A stretch of DNA of 64,000 nucleotides from Streptomyces sp. NBC_01445 (GCF_035918235.1 NZ_CP109485.1:6321001-6385000), one strand, 5' to 3'; numbered from the stretch's first letter, positions 15,862-25,345 are shown. Numbers and translations: made by a program. Notes: generated by a model from the letters alone, not told the origin.

Positions 15862-17828
15862 CAGTCCGTCACCGCCCGCACCTTGATCGCGATCTCGGTC
15901 ATGGTGTCCGGAGCAGGTACCACGAGGGCCCGCCACACCGCGTCACCGCCGCTGATGTCGCACTCCGGCGATGTGTGCAGTGCGCCATCGGGGTCCTGCC
16001 AGCCGAGCAGAACAGGCACGCGGGCTCCGGCCGGCGGGTCGGTCTCCCGCCCACCCGCGCCCGGAAGCGTGACGGCCAGATCGGCGGACACCCGCTGGGC
16101 GGCGTCGACGGGCAGCCGGAACTCCTGCACGAGCACGGCCCGCTCTCCCAGGTCGTCGTAGTACGGATCGCCCACGTACTGCACCCGAGGCCTGATGCGT
16201 CGTACCGCGGAAGTGCCAGGCGCGGTCGAGCCGGCGTCCCCGCCTTCCGAGGGCCGATCGGATCCGTCCCGCGCCGCTCCTCGAACCCCGCGCACGGGTA
16301 CCACGGTCTCAGGGCCCTCCTCCTCGTTCCCCCGGTTGCGGGAGGTGAGGCCGGAACCGGGCCTGGTGTACGACGTCGCGCCACCGATGCCCCAGGCGCC
16401 GCCGACCAACCCGGAGAAACGGCTGCTCGCCGCGCCGAGTGGAACCTGCGCGGCACCGGACTTGGCCCCACCGCTAAGGGAGAGCAGGTTGCTGATCTCC
16501 TCCTGGACACGACGGAACGTGGTCCTGATGTAGGTGCTGTCCGGCGCCTCGAGCGAGTGCGGGTGCCAGGCGTCGTGCGTGGGCGGCTCGGCCTTGGCGT
16601 ACACCTCGTCCATGCCGTGGTCGCCGCGGAACACACCGGCGTAACCCTGGTTCTCGCTCGGTGGTTTGGGGCCTGCGTGATACGTCACCACCAGCTCGGC
16701 CGGGCGCATGAGGCAGACGTGGTGGACCAGCTCGTTGATCCCGACCATGCTCGACGCGGGGGACGACTCGAGCGCCGGCATCAGTCGTTTCACGACGCCG
16801 AAACGGCCGAGCAGCTTTCGAGGCTTGCCGCAGAGGAGTTCCCGTCCCTGCTCCCCGCGCATCTGCTCGTAGGCGGCGACGAACATCTTGAGGGGCTGGT
16901 ACGTGCGCGGGTCGGGCACAGGGACGCTCCGACCGTCCCTCCTGACCTCGAACCGCATCGGCGGGGAGGATCCGTCCTTCTCGATCATCTTCGGCCAAAG
17001 GTGCCAGCTGATCGTCTCGGCCAGGTACTCCGCAGCCTCGGCGACCTCCAGTCGGTGCTCGTCACGCTCGAGCTTGGGGTCGACCACGACGACCGACGTG
17101 CCGGTCTCATCCGGTCCGAAGGGACGCAGTCCCAGCTGGTGGGCCACGGCATCGGCCTCATCGCCGACCAACGGCTCGACGACATCGCCGGATGTGTCGC
17201 CCCACCAGTGCCGGCCGGTGTAGCGCAGCGGGTTCTCGGGCGCGTCCGCGTAGTAGCTCTCCCACATGGCGCACCCGATGAGCCGGGTCTCCAGTTCGCC
17301 GCGCGGGTTGCGGCACCGGGTGTGCACCAGCACGGTGCCGCAGCGGGAGAGCAGGTAGAAGATGCCCTTGCCGAACCCGTAGGTGCCGCCGCCGAACGGG
17401 GTGTCGCGCGGCTCACCGATGTTGCGGACGAACGACACGAAGTCGCGGGACGCCTCGTCCGCCGTACGGTCGGCGCGTGTCGGCCCGCCGAGCCCGGTAG
17501 TGCCTCGGTCGGACACGATGAGCAGCGGAATGGTGCTGCGCGTCAGCGAACTGCGCAGCGGCAGGTGATCGTTCTTCAGCGGAGCCTTGTTGAGGAGCAG
17601 CTCACGCCACACGGGGCCGTGGGCGGGACCTACCGTCGACAGGTCGATCCGGTAGTCGACCGAGTCGGACGAACCGGGTGGCCGTGCGTCCCAACTGTTC
17701 TGTGCGGACTCGCGGACCAGGATGGTCAGCAGATCGAGCTCCGGCCGACCGAGCTGGTTGCGAATGCCCTCCGCCGCGCTGGCGCCCTCCGGCGGATACG
17801 GCTGAGAGTGCCACGCCGGGCCGGTCAT
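15861..17828 (-). CDS. MORC/MutL-like GHKL ATPase
   Basis: A 655-residue protein with an N-terminal Bergerat-fold ATPase: N-box LTILVRESAQNSWDA (Glu40, Asn44, Asp47), G1 box LIVSDRGTTGLGG (Asp107) and G2 box FGGGTYGFGKGIFYLL (146-160). Residues 180-450 resemble a transducer-type extension, and the C-terminal 200 residues are low-complexity then beta-rich. Prokaryotic MORC/MutL-like ATPases of this type occur in restriction-modification-like loci with Z1 proteins and C5 methyltransferases, where ATP-driven dimer closure on DNA is proposed. It overlaps the DUF4420 gene by four bases (ATGA). Confidence 0.88.
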   Translation of the reverse strand: MTGPAWHSQPYPPEGASAAEGIRNQLGRPELDLLTILVRESAQNSWDARPPGSSDSVDYRIDLSTVGPAHGPVWRELLLNKAPLKNDHLPLRSSLTRSTIPLLIVSDRGTTGLGGPTRADRTADEASRDFVSFVRNIGEPRDTPFGGGTYGFGKGIFYLLSRCGTVLVHTRCRNPRGELETRLIGCAMWESYYADAPENPLRYTGRHWWGDTSGDVVEPLVGDEADAVAHQLGLRPFGPDETGTSVVVVDPKLERDEHRLEVAEAAEYLAETISWHLWPKMIEKDGSSPPMRFEVRRDGRSVPVPDPRTYQPLKMFVAAYEQMRGEQGRELLCGKPRKLLGRFGVVKRLMPALESSPASSMVGINELVHHVCLMRPAELVVTYHAGPKPPSENQGYAGVFRGDHGMDEVYAKAEPPTHDAWHPHSLEAPDSTYIRTTFRRVQEEISNLLSLSGGAKSGAAQVPLGAASSRFSGLVGGAWGIGGATSYTRPGSGLTSRNRGNEEEGPETVVPVRGVRGAARDGSDRPSEGGDAGSTAPGTSAVRRIRPRVQYVGDPYYDDLGERAVLVQEFRLPVDAAQRVSADLAVTLPGAGGRETDPPAGARVPVLLGWQDPDGALHTSPECDISGGDAVWRALVVPAPDTMTEIAIKVRAVTD

Positions 17829-18841
17829 GCGGGCTCCTGGAGCAGGGCATCGAGGACGGCGGCGATCAGTTCCTCGGCCAGCGGCGAGGGGGACGCCCCG
17901 GACAGGTCCACGGAGTACGCCACGTCCTCGACGGTCACCGGCACGCCAGCCTCCGCGAGCTCACGTCCCGTGAGCCGAGGGAAGTCCTTGTCCACCGGAT
18001 ACCAACGCTGCTCCGTCGCCACGAAGCGGGACTCGGCGTATCGCTCGACATCCGGCGGGTGATATCCGACCTGGCTCAGCAGCCCGCGCAGGGACGTCTC
18101 GTCGTCACACAGTTCCAGTGCACGGTCGACGAGTTCGGGCAGGGACGTGCCCGCGTCGGATGCCTCCAGTCGGAACCACGCCAGATGGAGCGCACCACCG
18201 TCCGGCGCCTCCAGCTGGTCGAGGCCGTGTATCCGGGCGCGGCGGCCTTCGGCACGCGTGGACGTCTTGACCTCGACGGCCCCGTGCGGAGAGGAGAAGT
18301 CGTGGCGGTGCCCCGAGGGGCCCAGCCACAGGCGATGCGCGCTCGGGTCACGCTCGAGCATCGCGACCAGAACGAGCAGCTCGCCGAACAGCCCTATGAG
18401 CCCTTCGCCGCTCAGCGGCGTTCCCTGGACGCGGAACAGCGACTTCCACCGGTCCATGGCCCGGTACAGCGCCTTGACCGGATTGGACGGCAACTGCTCA
18501 GCCGTGTCCAGGACGTCCGAACACAGCGTGGCGAAAAGGTCGTTGAGGTTCCGCTCAAGACAGCCGAGATCCGCGTAGGTGCGGTAGCTGGCCTCGTCCT
18601 CCAGCGGCCGCTTGAGCAGCTTGAGGACGGGTCCGTCCGGGCCGCGGCGCAACTGCTGGCGCGACTTCATCGGGACCAGGAGATGACGATGCCCCTCGTA
18701 GTCGACCGCGGCCATCAACGCGCCGTCGTCCGTACAGATGGAGAGGTCGGCCACCCGCAGTCGACGCTCGGACGTCACCGGCTCGGCCTCCAACTCGGCC
18801 CACCGCTCAGCGAGGAGGTCCCGCCACGAGTCGGTGCTCAT
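17825..18841 (-). CDS. DUF4420-family PD-(D/E)XK nuclease-like protein
   Basis: A 338-residue protein. The nuclease core is seen in GLIGLFGELLVLVAML (first acidic helix) and HDFSSPHGAVEVKTSTR, which gives the D-x(n)-E-V-K catalytic triad. This matches the DUF4420 putative PD-(D/E)XK family found in MutL/Z1 defence loci. It would be the DNA-cleaving subunit of the system. It overlaps the Z1 gene upstream and the GHKL ATPase gene downstream by four bases each, so stoichiometric expression is likely. Confidence 0.85.
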   Translation of the reverse strand: MSTDSWRDLLAERWAELEAEPVTSERRLRVADLSICTDDGALMAAVDYEGHRHLLVPMKSRQQLRRGPDGPVLKLLKRPLEDEASYRTYADLGCLERNLNDLFATLCSDVLDTAEQLPSNPVKALYRAMDRWKSLFRVQGTPLSGEGLIGLFGELLVLVAMLERDPSAHRLWLGPSGHRHDFSSPHGAVEVKTSTRAEGRRARIHGLDQLEAPDGGALHLAWFRLEASDAGTSLPELVDRALELCDDETSLRGLLSQVGYHPPDVERYAESRFVATEQRWYPVDKDFPRLTGRELAEAGVPVTVEDVAYSVDLSGASPSPLAEELIAAVLDALLQEPA

Positions 18842-21435
18842 GCGTCCTCACCCTCGATGAGCCTCAGCATCTCCTCCTCCTCGAACTCCTCCAGCTCTAC
18901 GCCGGACAGGTCGGCCGAGACGTACTCCGGCTCGACGGCGGAGTCGCGGCCGTCGGGCTCGGGGAAGACGAGTCCCACGCCGATCACGTGCACCTCCGCG
19001 TCGAGCGGCTGACGCTGCTTCTTCGCGGGGACCGGCTCGGAGTACCGGTCGATCGGGTAGAGGGTCAGCAGACCTGTGGTCGGGAGCTGCACCCGTCGAG
19101 CGTCCCGGAGCTGATGCTCCGTCATGGTGCTGACTTCGCCCTCGAGGTCGATGCCCGCGTCCTTGCGGCTCATGAGTGTCTTGATGTCCGCGAAGCCCTG
19201 GGATCCCGTGGCGAGCTTCGCACGCACCACGCGACCCACTGCGACCCCCGGGGCGAACTCGAGATCGTCGTCGGAGCCCTTCGGCGGCCTGCCGATGAGA
19301 GCCACGTTCCAGCGGCGCAGCGCCCCGGCGCTCCGGACGCGCTTCTGGATGTACTCGGTGATCAGCTTGGCGTTGTTCTCCCGCGCGAGCTTGGCGCTCT
19401 TCTCGCCGGAGCCCTCGTGGAACTGGTAGTTCCCGAGGAAGTTGAGCACGACGTCGTGGGGAACATCACGGAAGATGATGTTCCCCTCGGAGGAACGATC
19501 CTCCTTGACCACGGCGTTGTTCGACGTGACCTGGGAGACCAGGTCCCGGGCGGCGGCCAGGTTCTGACGCAGCCACGGGGCGTCGGTACGGAAACAGTGG
19601 GTCTGCACACGCGCACCGCCGTAGGAAGACGCCGCCTTCACGGCGCTCTTCATCTTCGCGGCGGCGGTCACCTGGAGGGAGGGGTGCGTGCGCAGGCGTA
19701 CGGCGAACGTCAGCGGGTTCTCGTTCGGGTTGTGCAGATAGACGTCGATGTCCCGGCGCATTTCCGTCTCGACGGTCGCCAAGTGACGGAACCATTCGGC
19801 AAGTTCGTCGGTCATCCAGATGCGCGGAAGGTCGGCGTATCCGTTGCGGAAGCCGAACCATCGACCCATCTGCAGGAGAGTGTCGTAGGCGGAGACCGCG
19901 CGCACGAAGTAGCTGACCGACAGACCCTCCAGGGTCAGGCCTCGCGACAGCGTGTTGCCACCGACCGCGATGGCGACCAGGGGCCCGTTCTCGTAGTCGA
20001 GACGGTCCTGGCTGCTGGAGTTGTCCATGATGACGCGGCAGCTGCCGAGCACGCCGGGCAGTTCGGTCACGAGGGCGTCGAAGGGGACGCTCGCTTCGCC
20101 GAAGTCCTCGGCGGGTACCCGACCGGTCTCCTTCTCCCACAACACACGGAGTTCTTCGAGGAGATCCGGGTCGTCCAGCGTGTCACGCACTTCGGCCCTG
20201 AGCTCCTCGAGCGGAGCTCGGAAGCTGTTGTGGACCGAGGTGTTGACGCTGGTGTGGATGAGCATCGTGTTGTGCGGGTTACCGGTGCCCCGCACCCGGC
20301 GGGCCGCCACGACCAGCCAGAAGTAGAGCACCGCGCTGCGTAGGGTCTCGGTGATCTCGGGGGTGAAGCCCTCCACCTCCGCGCGGGTACTGGGACGGAC
20401 GTACTCGATGTCCGTCCAGGGAACCGTACGGATCATGTCGTGGCCGTCGTCCATGTCCGACGGGTCCTCGCCGTCCAGCGCGTAGCGGCCGAACAGCACC
20501 TCGGTGCCGAAGTGGCCCTCCGGCTTGGGCAGGTTGACGATGAAGTCCTGCGGATAGAGGTCCTTGGCGCTCGGGTCGATCAGCAGGTTGGCGAACGGCG
20601 ACGCCGTGTACCCGATGTACGCGCTGCGCGGCAGCCCGGCCATGATCCGCCGGATCAGGGGGTTGATCGACTTGGTGGCGACGGTCGCCTGGTCCGCCTC
20701 GTCGTCGATGATCAGCGCAGGGCAGTTCTCGAGGTAGCTCGAGGCCCCCTCCAGCCACTGCGCCAGCTTGTCCAGCACCGTCGCGTTCTTCTTCACGACG
20801 CACAGGACACGCGTGTTGTTGCTGTTTCCGAAGAAGGACGCGGCGTTGGCGGGCGGCACGAAGTCGTGGTCGAGGTTCGTCAGCTGGCTCCAACGGTCCG
20901 GGTTGGGCTCGACGAGCTCGGAGACGAGGCGGGCCTGCGTCTGCCGGCGCAGCCCGTTGTGGATCCCGGAGAGGACGATGAACAGCTTGTAGCCGCGGTC
21001 CGCCGCCTTGGCCATCACGGCGGTGAAGTTGGTCGTCTTGCCGGACTGCACGTAGCCGAGCGCCAGACCGCGTGTGGAGAAGGCGGGCTCGCGAGGATGG
21101 TCCAGGAGGGACACGACGCGGGACGACGATTCGTCGAGCGACTTGATCGAGGCGTCGCCCCAGCCGCGGTCCTGCAACGAGCGCTCCAGCGCGGGCCAGC
21201 ACCGATCTCCGGGGCGCGGGCCGGTGTACCAAGTGTCACGGTTGCCGCGCACGACGGTCTGCGGCTCTTCCAGCTCCCGGATCCTCGCGAGCTTCTGCTC
21301 GTGGCGCGCCCGGATCAGCTCGATCTTCTCGGCATCGATGCCGAGCTGCTCCAGCCGCTTCACCGTCTCGGCCGGCGGCCACTTGTCGAGCATCCCGCTG
21401 AAGGTGTCATAAATGTCGTCGATCTCGTCGGACAC
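18838..21435 (-). CDS. Z1-domain helicase-like ATPase
   Basis: An 865-residue protein from a GTG at 21435 that follows GGGAGAGAGG. Motifs fit a superfamily II-like Z1 ATPase: Walker A GYVQSGKTTNF (127-137), Walker B ALIIDDEADQA (240-250), motif III-like YIGYTASPFANLL, and late motifs GGNTLSRGLTLEGLSVSYFVR and LLQMGRWFGFR with likely arginine fingers. Z1 proteins are the signature of MORC/MutL-associated restriction-like systems. It is the first gene of the overlapping operon. An in-frame extension to 21534 is possible but lacks a ribosome site. The last 60 residues are acidic. Confidence 0.92.
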   Translation of the reverse strand: MSDEIDDIYDTFSGMLDKWPPAETVKRLEQLGIDAEKIELIRARHEQKLARIRELEEPQTVVRGNRDTWYTGPRPGDRCWPALERSLQDRGWGDASIKSLDESSSRVVSLLDHPREPAFSTRGLALGYVQSGKTTNFTAVMAKAADRGYKLFIVLSGIHNGLRRQTQARLVSELVEPNPDRWSQLTNLDHDFVPPANAASFFGNSNNTRVLCVVKKNATVLDKLAQWLEGASSYLENCPALIIDDEADQATVATKSINPLIRRIMAGLPRSAYIGYTASPFANLLIDPSAKDLYPQDFIVNLPKPEGHFGTEVLFGRYALDGEDPSDMDDGHDMIRTVPWTDIEYVRPSTRAEVEGFTPEITETLRSAVLYFWLVVAARRVRGTGNPHNTMLIHTSVNTSVHNSFRAPLEELRAEVRDTLDDPDLLEELRVLWEKETGRVPAEDFGEASVPFDALVTELPGVLGSCRVIMDNSSSQDRLDYENGPLVAIAVGGNTLSRGLTLEGLSVSYFVRAVSAYDTLLQMGRWFGFRNGYADLPRIWMTDELAEWFRHLATVETEMRRDIDVYLHNPNENPLTFAVRLRTHPSLQVTAAAKMKSAVKAASSYGGARVQTHCFRTDAPWLRQNLAAARDLVSQVTSNNAVVKEDRSSEGNIIFRDVPHDVVLNFLGNYQFHEGSGEKSAKLARENNAKLITEYIQKRVRSAGALRRWNVALIGRPPKGSDDDLEFAPGVAVGRVVRAKLATGSQGFADIKTLMSRKDAGIDLEGEVSTMTEHQLRDARRVQLPTTGLLTLYPIDRYSEPVPAKKQRQPLDAEVHVIGVGLVFPEPDGRDSAVEPEYVSADLSGVELEEFEEEEMLRLIEGEDA

Positions 21436-21646
21436 GGCGCCTCTCTCCCCCCGGAGAACAAACACGGCGCGGGCCGGGTCAGCAACGCAGACACGGATCT
21501 GCGCGCGGTCCCGCACCTGCTTGTCTCGAACCAAGCAAACCGTAGCGGGTGGTCACGACAGAGCGGCAGGGAGTGGAAGCACCGCTTCCTGGCCGAGGCA
21601 GTCTTTGGCCGAATATGCCCTGGTCACGTACCTCGCGCCGGCTCGG

Positions 21647-22042
21647 TCAGGTGTCGACGCCCTGCCCCCGCACCGCGCGCATCACGAGTTCGGCCACGTC
21701 CCTGGGATCCTCGTGCTCCCAGAACCTCAGCACCGTCCATCCCGCCGCGATCAGATGCTCCGTGGTCTCCCGGTCCCGCGCCATGTTTCGGTCCAGCTTC
21801 CTGCGCCACCACTCGGCGTTGGCCTTGGGGTGTGTGGCGTGCTGCGGGCAGCCGTGCCAGAAGCATCCGTCGATCAGCACGGCGACCTTGGCGCGGGTGA
21901 ACGCCACGTCGATCCGTCGCCGGGCCATGCCGGGCACGGGGTACTCGACGCGATACCGGAGCCCGGCCGCGTGCAGCAGCCGCCGTACCGCCAGTTCGGC
22001 CCCGGTGTCCTTGCTGACCTGCTTGCTCATGCGGGCCGACAC
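21647..22042 (-). CDS. vsr: Vsr-family very short patch repair endonuclease
   Basis: A 131-residue Vsr protein (GTG at 22042 or ATG at 22030). It shows RMSKQVSKDTGAELAVRRLLHAAGLRYRV at the start, the core IDVAFTRAKVAVLIDGCFWHGCPQH with the catalytic Asp and the zinc-site Cys/His cluster, and the WWRRKLDRN and GWTVLRFWEHE segments. Vsr nicks T:G mismatches that arise from 5-methylcytosine deamination, so it protects the genome against the C5 methyltransferase of the same island. It lies 211 bases upstream of the Z1 gene on the same strand. That gap probably carries the operon promoter. Confidence 0.93.
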   Translation of the reverse strand: MSARMSKQVSKDTGAELAVRRLLHAAGLRYRVEYPVPGMARRRIDVAFTRAKVAVLIDGCFWHGCPQHATHPKANAEWWRRKLDRNMARDRETTEHLIAAGWTVLRFWEHEDPRDVAELVMRAVRGQGVDT

Positions 22043-22228
22043 ACTGGGGGAGGACGGTTTGATCTCGTTCAGCGCCGGCGCTCCTCACCCGTGTACCGCG
22101 GTCTCTGCTGAACCGATGGTACGGACACACCTCGGCCGGTCACAGACGACCACATGTTGCGGCCAGGGCAGGGCCAGGAACAGAGGATGGGCGGGTCGGT
22201 TCAGCCCACCCGCCCGTCATGCCCAGGC

Positions 22229-23278
22229 TCAGGCCCCCGCCCCACCCCCATGACACTCCCCATACATCCGCCCCGACCCACACCAGCACTCCGCCCCCCG
22301 CTCCGGCGGCCACGGCACCGCTCGGCCTCGGGCCGCCAGTGTCGTGGCGTACTGCGGTAGCAGCGACGCGTCTGTGGGGGACGAGGACTCCGACGCCGCG
22401 AACGCCTCGTACGACGGGACCGTGCCCGCGACGATGCCGAGGTTCGGTGTGCCCGAGGCCGCGAGTTCGCGGAGGGAGGACTCTATGGTCGCCAAGTGCT
22501 CTTCGTGGGACGGGTATTCGGAGGTAAGGGTCGGGTACGCGGCCAGTAGTTCCGTCAGCTCCGTCGCCGGCCAGTGCAGTACCGCCACCGGGAACGGGCG
22601 GGACAGGGCCTGCCTGTACGAGCCCAATTCCGCGCGCAGGCGCAGGATTTCGGCCTTCAGTTCCGCCGGGTTGTTCGAGCCCAGCGCCCACGTCCGCTTC
22701 GGGTCGTGGAGTTCGTCCAGGGACACCGCGGCCCGGTGGACCCGGTCGGCGAGGGCGTCCCACTCGTCGTGCTCCGCGCCGATCATGCGGCGTACACGGT
22801 GGCGGCCCAGGAGGAGCGGGTGCGTCTCGTACGGCGGGTTCGTGCGCTCCGCCTCCGGCAGGAGCAGCGTCAGGGCCTCCGTGAAGGACTCGTGCGCCGC
22901 TTCCAGTTCGTCGTGCGACTCCAGGGCCTCCGCCACGATCACATACGCGGCCGGGTCCTTCGGGGCCGCCGTCCGGATGCCCGTGATGATCGCGTGGGCC
23001 TCCGCCTCGTGGCCGTACTCCCACAGGTTCGCGGCCATCAGGGCCTTCACCAGGTGGGGCTGCTCCAGCTCCGACGGCGGGCCGGCGATGAGCCCGTCGT
23101 ACAGCGAGGCGGCGCGCTGGCGCGCGTCGGCGAGTTCGTAGTGCGCCGCGGCCTGGAGGAGCAGTTGCTCGGCGTCCTCCGGGTACAGGCCGGCGATGCG
23201 CTCCAGGCGCTCGGCTTCGGCGATGTGGTTGACAGGGTCTACAGGCTCGGCGGGCGTAGCAGGCGTGTCGGGGCGCAT
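22229..23278 (-). CDS. TPR-like protein with C-terminal SEC-C zinc motif
   Basis: A 349-residue protein from the ATG at 23278. The N-terminal 200 residues are tandem helices of tetratricopeptide type (ERLERIAGLYPEDAEQLLLQAAAHYELADARQRAASLYDGLI and following). The C-terminus is a SEC-C zinc motif, ECWCGSGRMYGECHG. SEC-C domains occur in SecA and in many small adaptor proteins and may bind ribosomes or other proteins. It has no signal peptide. It is outside the defence operon, with 186 bases between them. Confidence 0.85.
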   Translation of the reverse strand: MRPDTPATPAEPVDPVNHIAEAERLERIAGLYPEDAEQLLLQAAAHYELADARQRAASLYDGLIAGPPSELEQPHLVKALMAANLWEYGHEAEAHAIITGIRTAAPKDPAAYVIVAEALESHDELEAAHESFTEALTLLLPEAERTNPPYETHPLLLGRHRVRRMIGAEHDEWDALADRVHRAAVSLDELHDPKRTWALGSNNPAELKAEILRLRAELGSYRQALSRPFPVAVLHWPATELTELLAAYPTLTSEYPSHEEHLATIESSLRELAASGTPNLGIVAGTVPSYEAFAASESSSPTDASLLPQYATTLAARGRAVPWPPERGAECWCGSGRMYGECHGGGAGA

Positions 23279-23318
23279 GGGTGACACCGTACTGCCGACC
23301 ACCGTCACTGGCGCCAGG

Positions 23319-23768
23319 TCACCACAGGCTCGCGTAGCCGTTGCTTTCGTTCCATACGTACGCCATGCGCCCGACCACCACGGCCAGCGTGCCCGCCCAC
23401 AGCACCGTCCCCGTCCACAGCCAGGCCACGCACGAGCGGTAGCGGCCGTCGGTGTCCAGGGCCGCGAGAGCGGGGTGCGCCGGGTCGAAGCGCACGCGCA
23501 CGCGGGCGCCCTCCTGGAGTGCATGGGCGCCCACCTCGTCGGGGAGCGCCTGTTCGTGTGCCGTGCCGTCGGGCGCTGTCCAGCTGACCACCGGATGCAG
23601 CACCGCGTACGACGCCTCGTTCGACGCGACATGGCCCGTCACGATCGCGTCGACCACCGTGCCGGTGCTGCGCCGGAGCGTCTCGGTGACGAGTTGCAGC
23701 ACCTGCGAGGTGGCCAGGACGACGCCTGAGACGAAGGGGATCAGCGCGAGCAGCCAGAGGGGACCCAT
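23319..23768 (-). CDS. DUF3592 membrane protein
   Basis: A 149-residue protein with a membrane helix at each end (LLALIPFVSGVVLA and AWLWTGTVLWAGTLAVVVGRMAYVW) around a beta-rich external domain (VVDAIVTGHVASNEASYAVLHPVVSWTAPDG... GARVRVRFDPAHP). This is the DUF3592 layout; function is unknown. Its ATG overlaps an ATG on the opposite strand, so the promoter region is shared with the class E sortase gene. Confidence 0.8.
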   Translation of the reverse strand: MGPLWLLALIPFVSGVVLATSQVLQLVTETLRRSTGTVVDAIVTGHVASNEASYAVLHPVVSWTAPDGTAHEQALPDEVGAHALQEGARVRVRFDPAHPALAALDTDGRYRSCVAWLWTGTVLWAGTLAVVVGRMAYVWNESNGYASLW

Positions 23769-23847
23769 GGGGCGCGAGCTTAGGGTGCCGGTCCTTTCAC
23801 TGGTGACTTCCCTGGTGAGTTACGGAGGCAGGGCCTATCTTGCGGCC

Positions 23848-24816
23848 GTGCGCGAGCCGAAGCGGAAGCGGGAGCCGGAGTGGCGGCGGGATCGGGAACG
23901 GGACCGGGAGCGTCAGCCGGTCGTCGTGCGGCAGGGGCCGCGCGCGGGACGCCGTGTGCCCCGCCGCCGTCCCTCAACCCTGCGCGCGGGACGCCGCGCG
24001 TTCGGTCGCCGCCCCTCGGCCCTGCGCCCCCCGCAGGGGCGACGCCCCTCGACCCTGCGCCGCACCCTGTGGACCGGCGCCGAGGTCACCGTCACCCTCG
24101 GGGTCGTCCTTCTGCTTCTCGTCGTCCATCAGCTGTGGTGGACGAATCGCGAGGCCAGAGCCGGTGCCGAGCGCAAGGTGCAGGCGCTGGAGCGCGAGTG
24201 GGCGGCCACCCCCGCGGACGGACAGGGTGACGGGGACCAGGACAGCAGCTCGGATCCGGCCGGTGACGACATCCCGGCCGGCTCGTCGGGCGAGGGGGAC
24301 GGTGGCGGGTCCGGGGGCCGGACATCCGCCGACTCCACCTCCGCCTCCCGGGAAACGCCCCGCTGGGACCAGGCCTACGCCGTCCTCACCATCCCCCGCC
24401 TCGGCCTCACCGTCCCCGTCGCCGAGGGCGTCGGGAAGCAGAACGTCCTCAACAAGGGCTACGTCGGTCACTATCCGGCCACCGCCCAGCCCGGCCGCGC
24501 CGGGAACTTCGCGCTCGCCGGGCACCGCAACACCCACGGGGAGCCCTTCCGGTACATCAACCGGCTGCGCAAGGGCGACGAGGTCCGGGTCCGTACCCGT
24601 AGCGCCGAGTACACGTACGTCGTCGACAAGACCCTCGCCCAGACCTCCGCGCGCGACGGTGGCGTCATCGCGGGCGTGCCGCGCAGCGAGGTCGTGCGCG
24701 GTGCCGGGTACAGCGAGCCGGGGTACTACATCACGCTCACCACCTGCACGCCCGAGTACACGTCCAAGTACCGGCTCGCGGTGTGGGGGAAGCTGCGGTC
24801 GATGCGGCCGCGGTGA
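23848..24816 (+). CDS. Class E sortase
   Basis: About 322 residues from a GTG at 23848, with a long Arg-rich cytoplasmic N-terminus containing degenerate repeats (RRPSTLRAGRRAFGRRPSALRPPQGRRPSTLR). One membrane anchor follows (VTVTLGVVLLLLVVHQLWW), then a Ser/Gly/Asp linker and the sortase barrel. Catalytic residues are visible: His in FALAGHRNTHG, Cys in TLTTCTPEYTSKYR and Arg in the same segment. Class E enzymes attach LAxTG proteins to peptidoglycan in Streptomyces; a protein with LARTG lies at 30.2 kb. The start is uncertain because the N-terminus is low-complexity. Confidence 0.88.
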   Translation: MREPKRKREPEWRRDRERDRERQPVVVRQGPRAGRRVPRRRPSTLRAGRRAFGRRPSALRPPQGRRPSTLRRTLWTGAEVTVTLGVVLLLLVVHQLWWTNREARAGAERKVQALEREWAATPADGQGDGDQDSSSDPAGDDIPAGSSGEGDGGGSGGRTSADSTSASRETPRWDQAYAVLTIPRLGLTVPVAEGVGKQNVLNKGYVGHYPATAQPGRAGNFALAGHRNTHGEPFRYINRLRKGDEVRVRTRSAEYTYVVDKTLAQTSARDGGVIAGVPRSEVVRGAGYSEPGYYITLTTCTPEYTSKYRLAVWGKLRSMRPR

Positions 24817-24927
24817 GCGAGGGCCGAGAAGCCGCCCCTTCATCCGACCGGGACCCATCCTGTATAACGGGCAGAACGCCACAACACGTGGGCACGGACC
24901 GAACAGCGGGAAGGAGGGACGCCGGAC

Positions 24928-25239
24928 ATGACGCGCACCTGGGGCACGGCCCTGCGGCCCGCCGCCCTGTTGCTGTTCCTCCTCGTCGAGACCGTTCTCG
25001 TCGACACCGGCAGCCTCACCGCCGCCGTCGCGCTCGCCGCGACCGCCGCCGCGGGCTCCGCGCTCGCCGTCTGCTCCCTGCTCTCCGCGCGCTGCGCCCC
25101 CGCCGTGCCCCGCACCCGGGTCCGCACCACGATGCGCGACCGTGAGCAACGCACCGCGTTCCTGCCGCAGCGCGATCCCGACGCCCGCGGGCGCAGCCGA
25201 CCCCGAGCACCCGGCCGTCTCCTCCTGACGGCCGCGTAG
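24928..25239 (+). CDS. DUF6412 small membrane protein
   Basis: A 103-residue protein with two hydrophobic segments (LRPAALLLFLLVETVLVDTG and TAAVALAATAAAGSALAVCSLLSARC) and a basic C-terminus (TTMRDREQRTAFLPQRDPDARGRSRPRAPGR). Proteins of this shape, DUF6412, are regularly found directly before a second YidC gene in Streptomyces, as here. A TATAAC box with suitable spacing lies near 24863. The role is unknown; membrane insertion or assembly is suggested by context. Confidence 0.8.
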   Translation: MTRTWGTALRPAALLLFLLVETVLVDTGSLTAAVALAATAAAGSALAVCSLLSARCAPAVPRTRVRTTMRDREQRTAFLPQRDPDARGRSRPRAPGRLLLTAA

Positions 25240-25345
25240 GGGACCCGCTCCACCCGCAGTCCCCCTACGGGCCGTCACGCCGATCGGCCGCCCTTCCCGG
25301 CGGTCTTCCGATTCCGGCACGACGGGACCCCCGGAGGGCTCACCC

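Noticed and set aside
11942..22042. DISARM or BREX system
   Set aside because: No DrmA/DrmB-type helicase with DUF1998, no PglZ and no BrxL; Z1, GHKL and DUF4420 point to the MORC/MutL-Z1 class instead.
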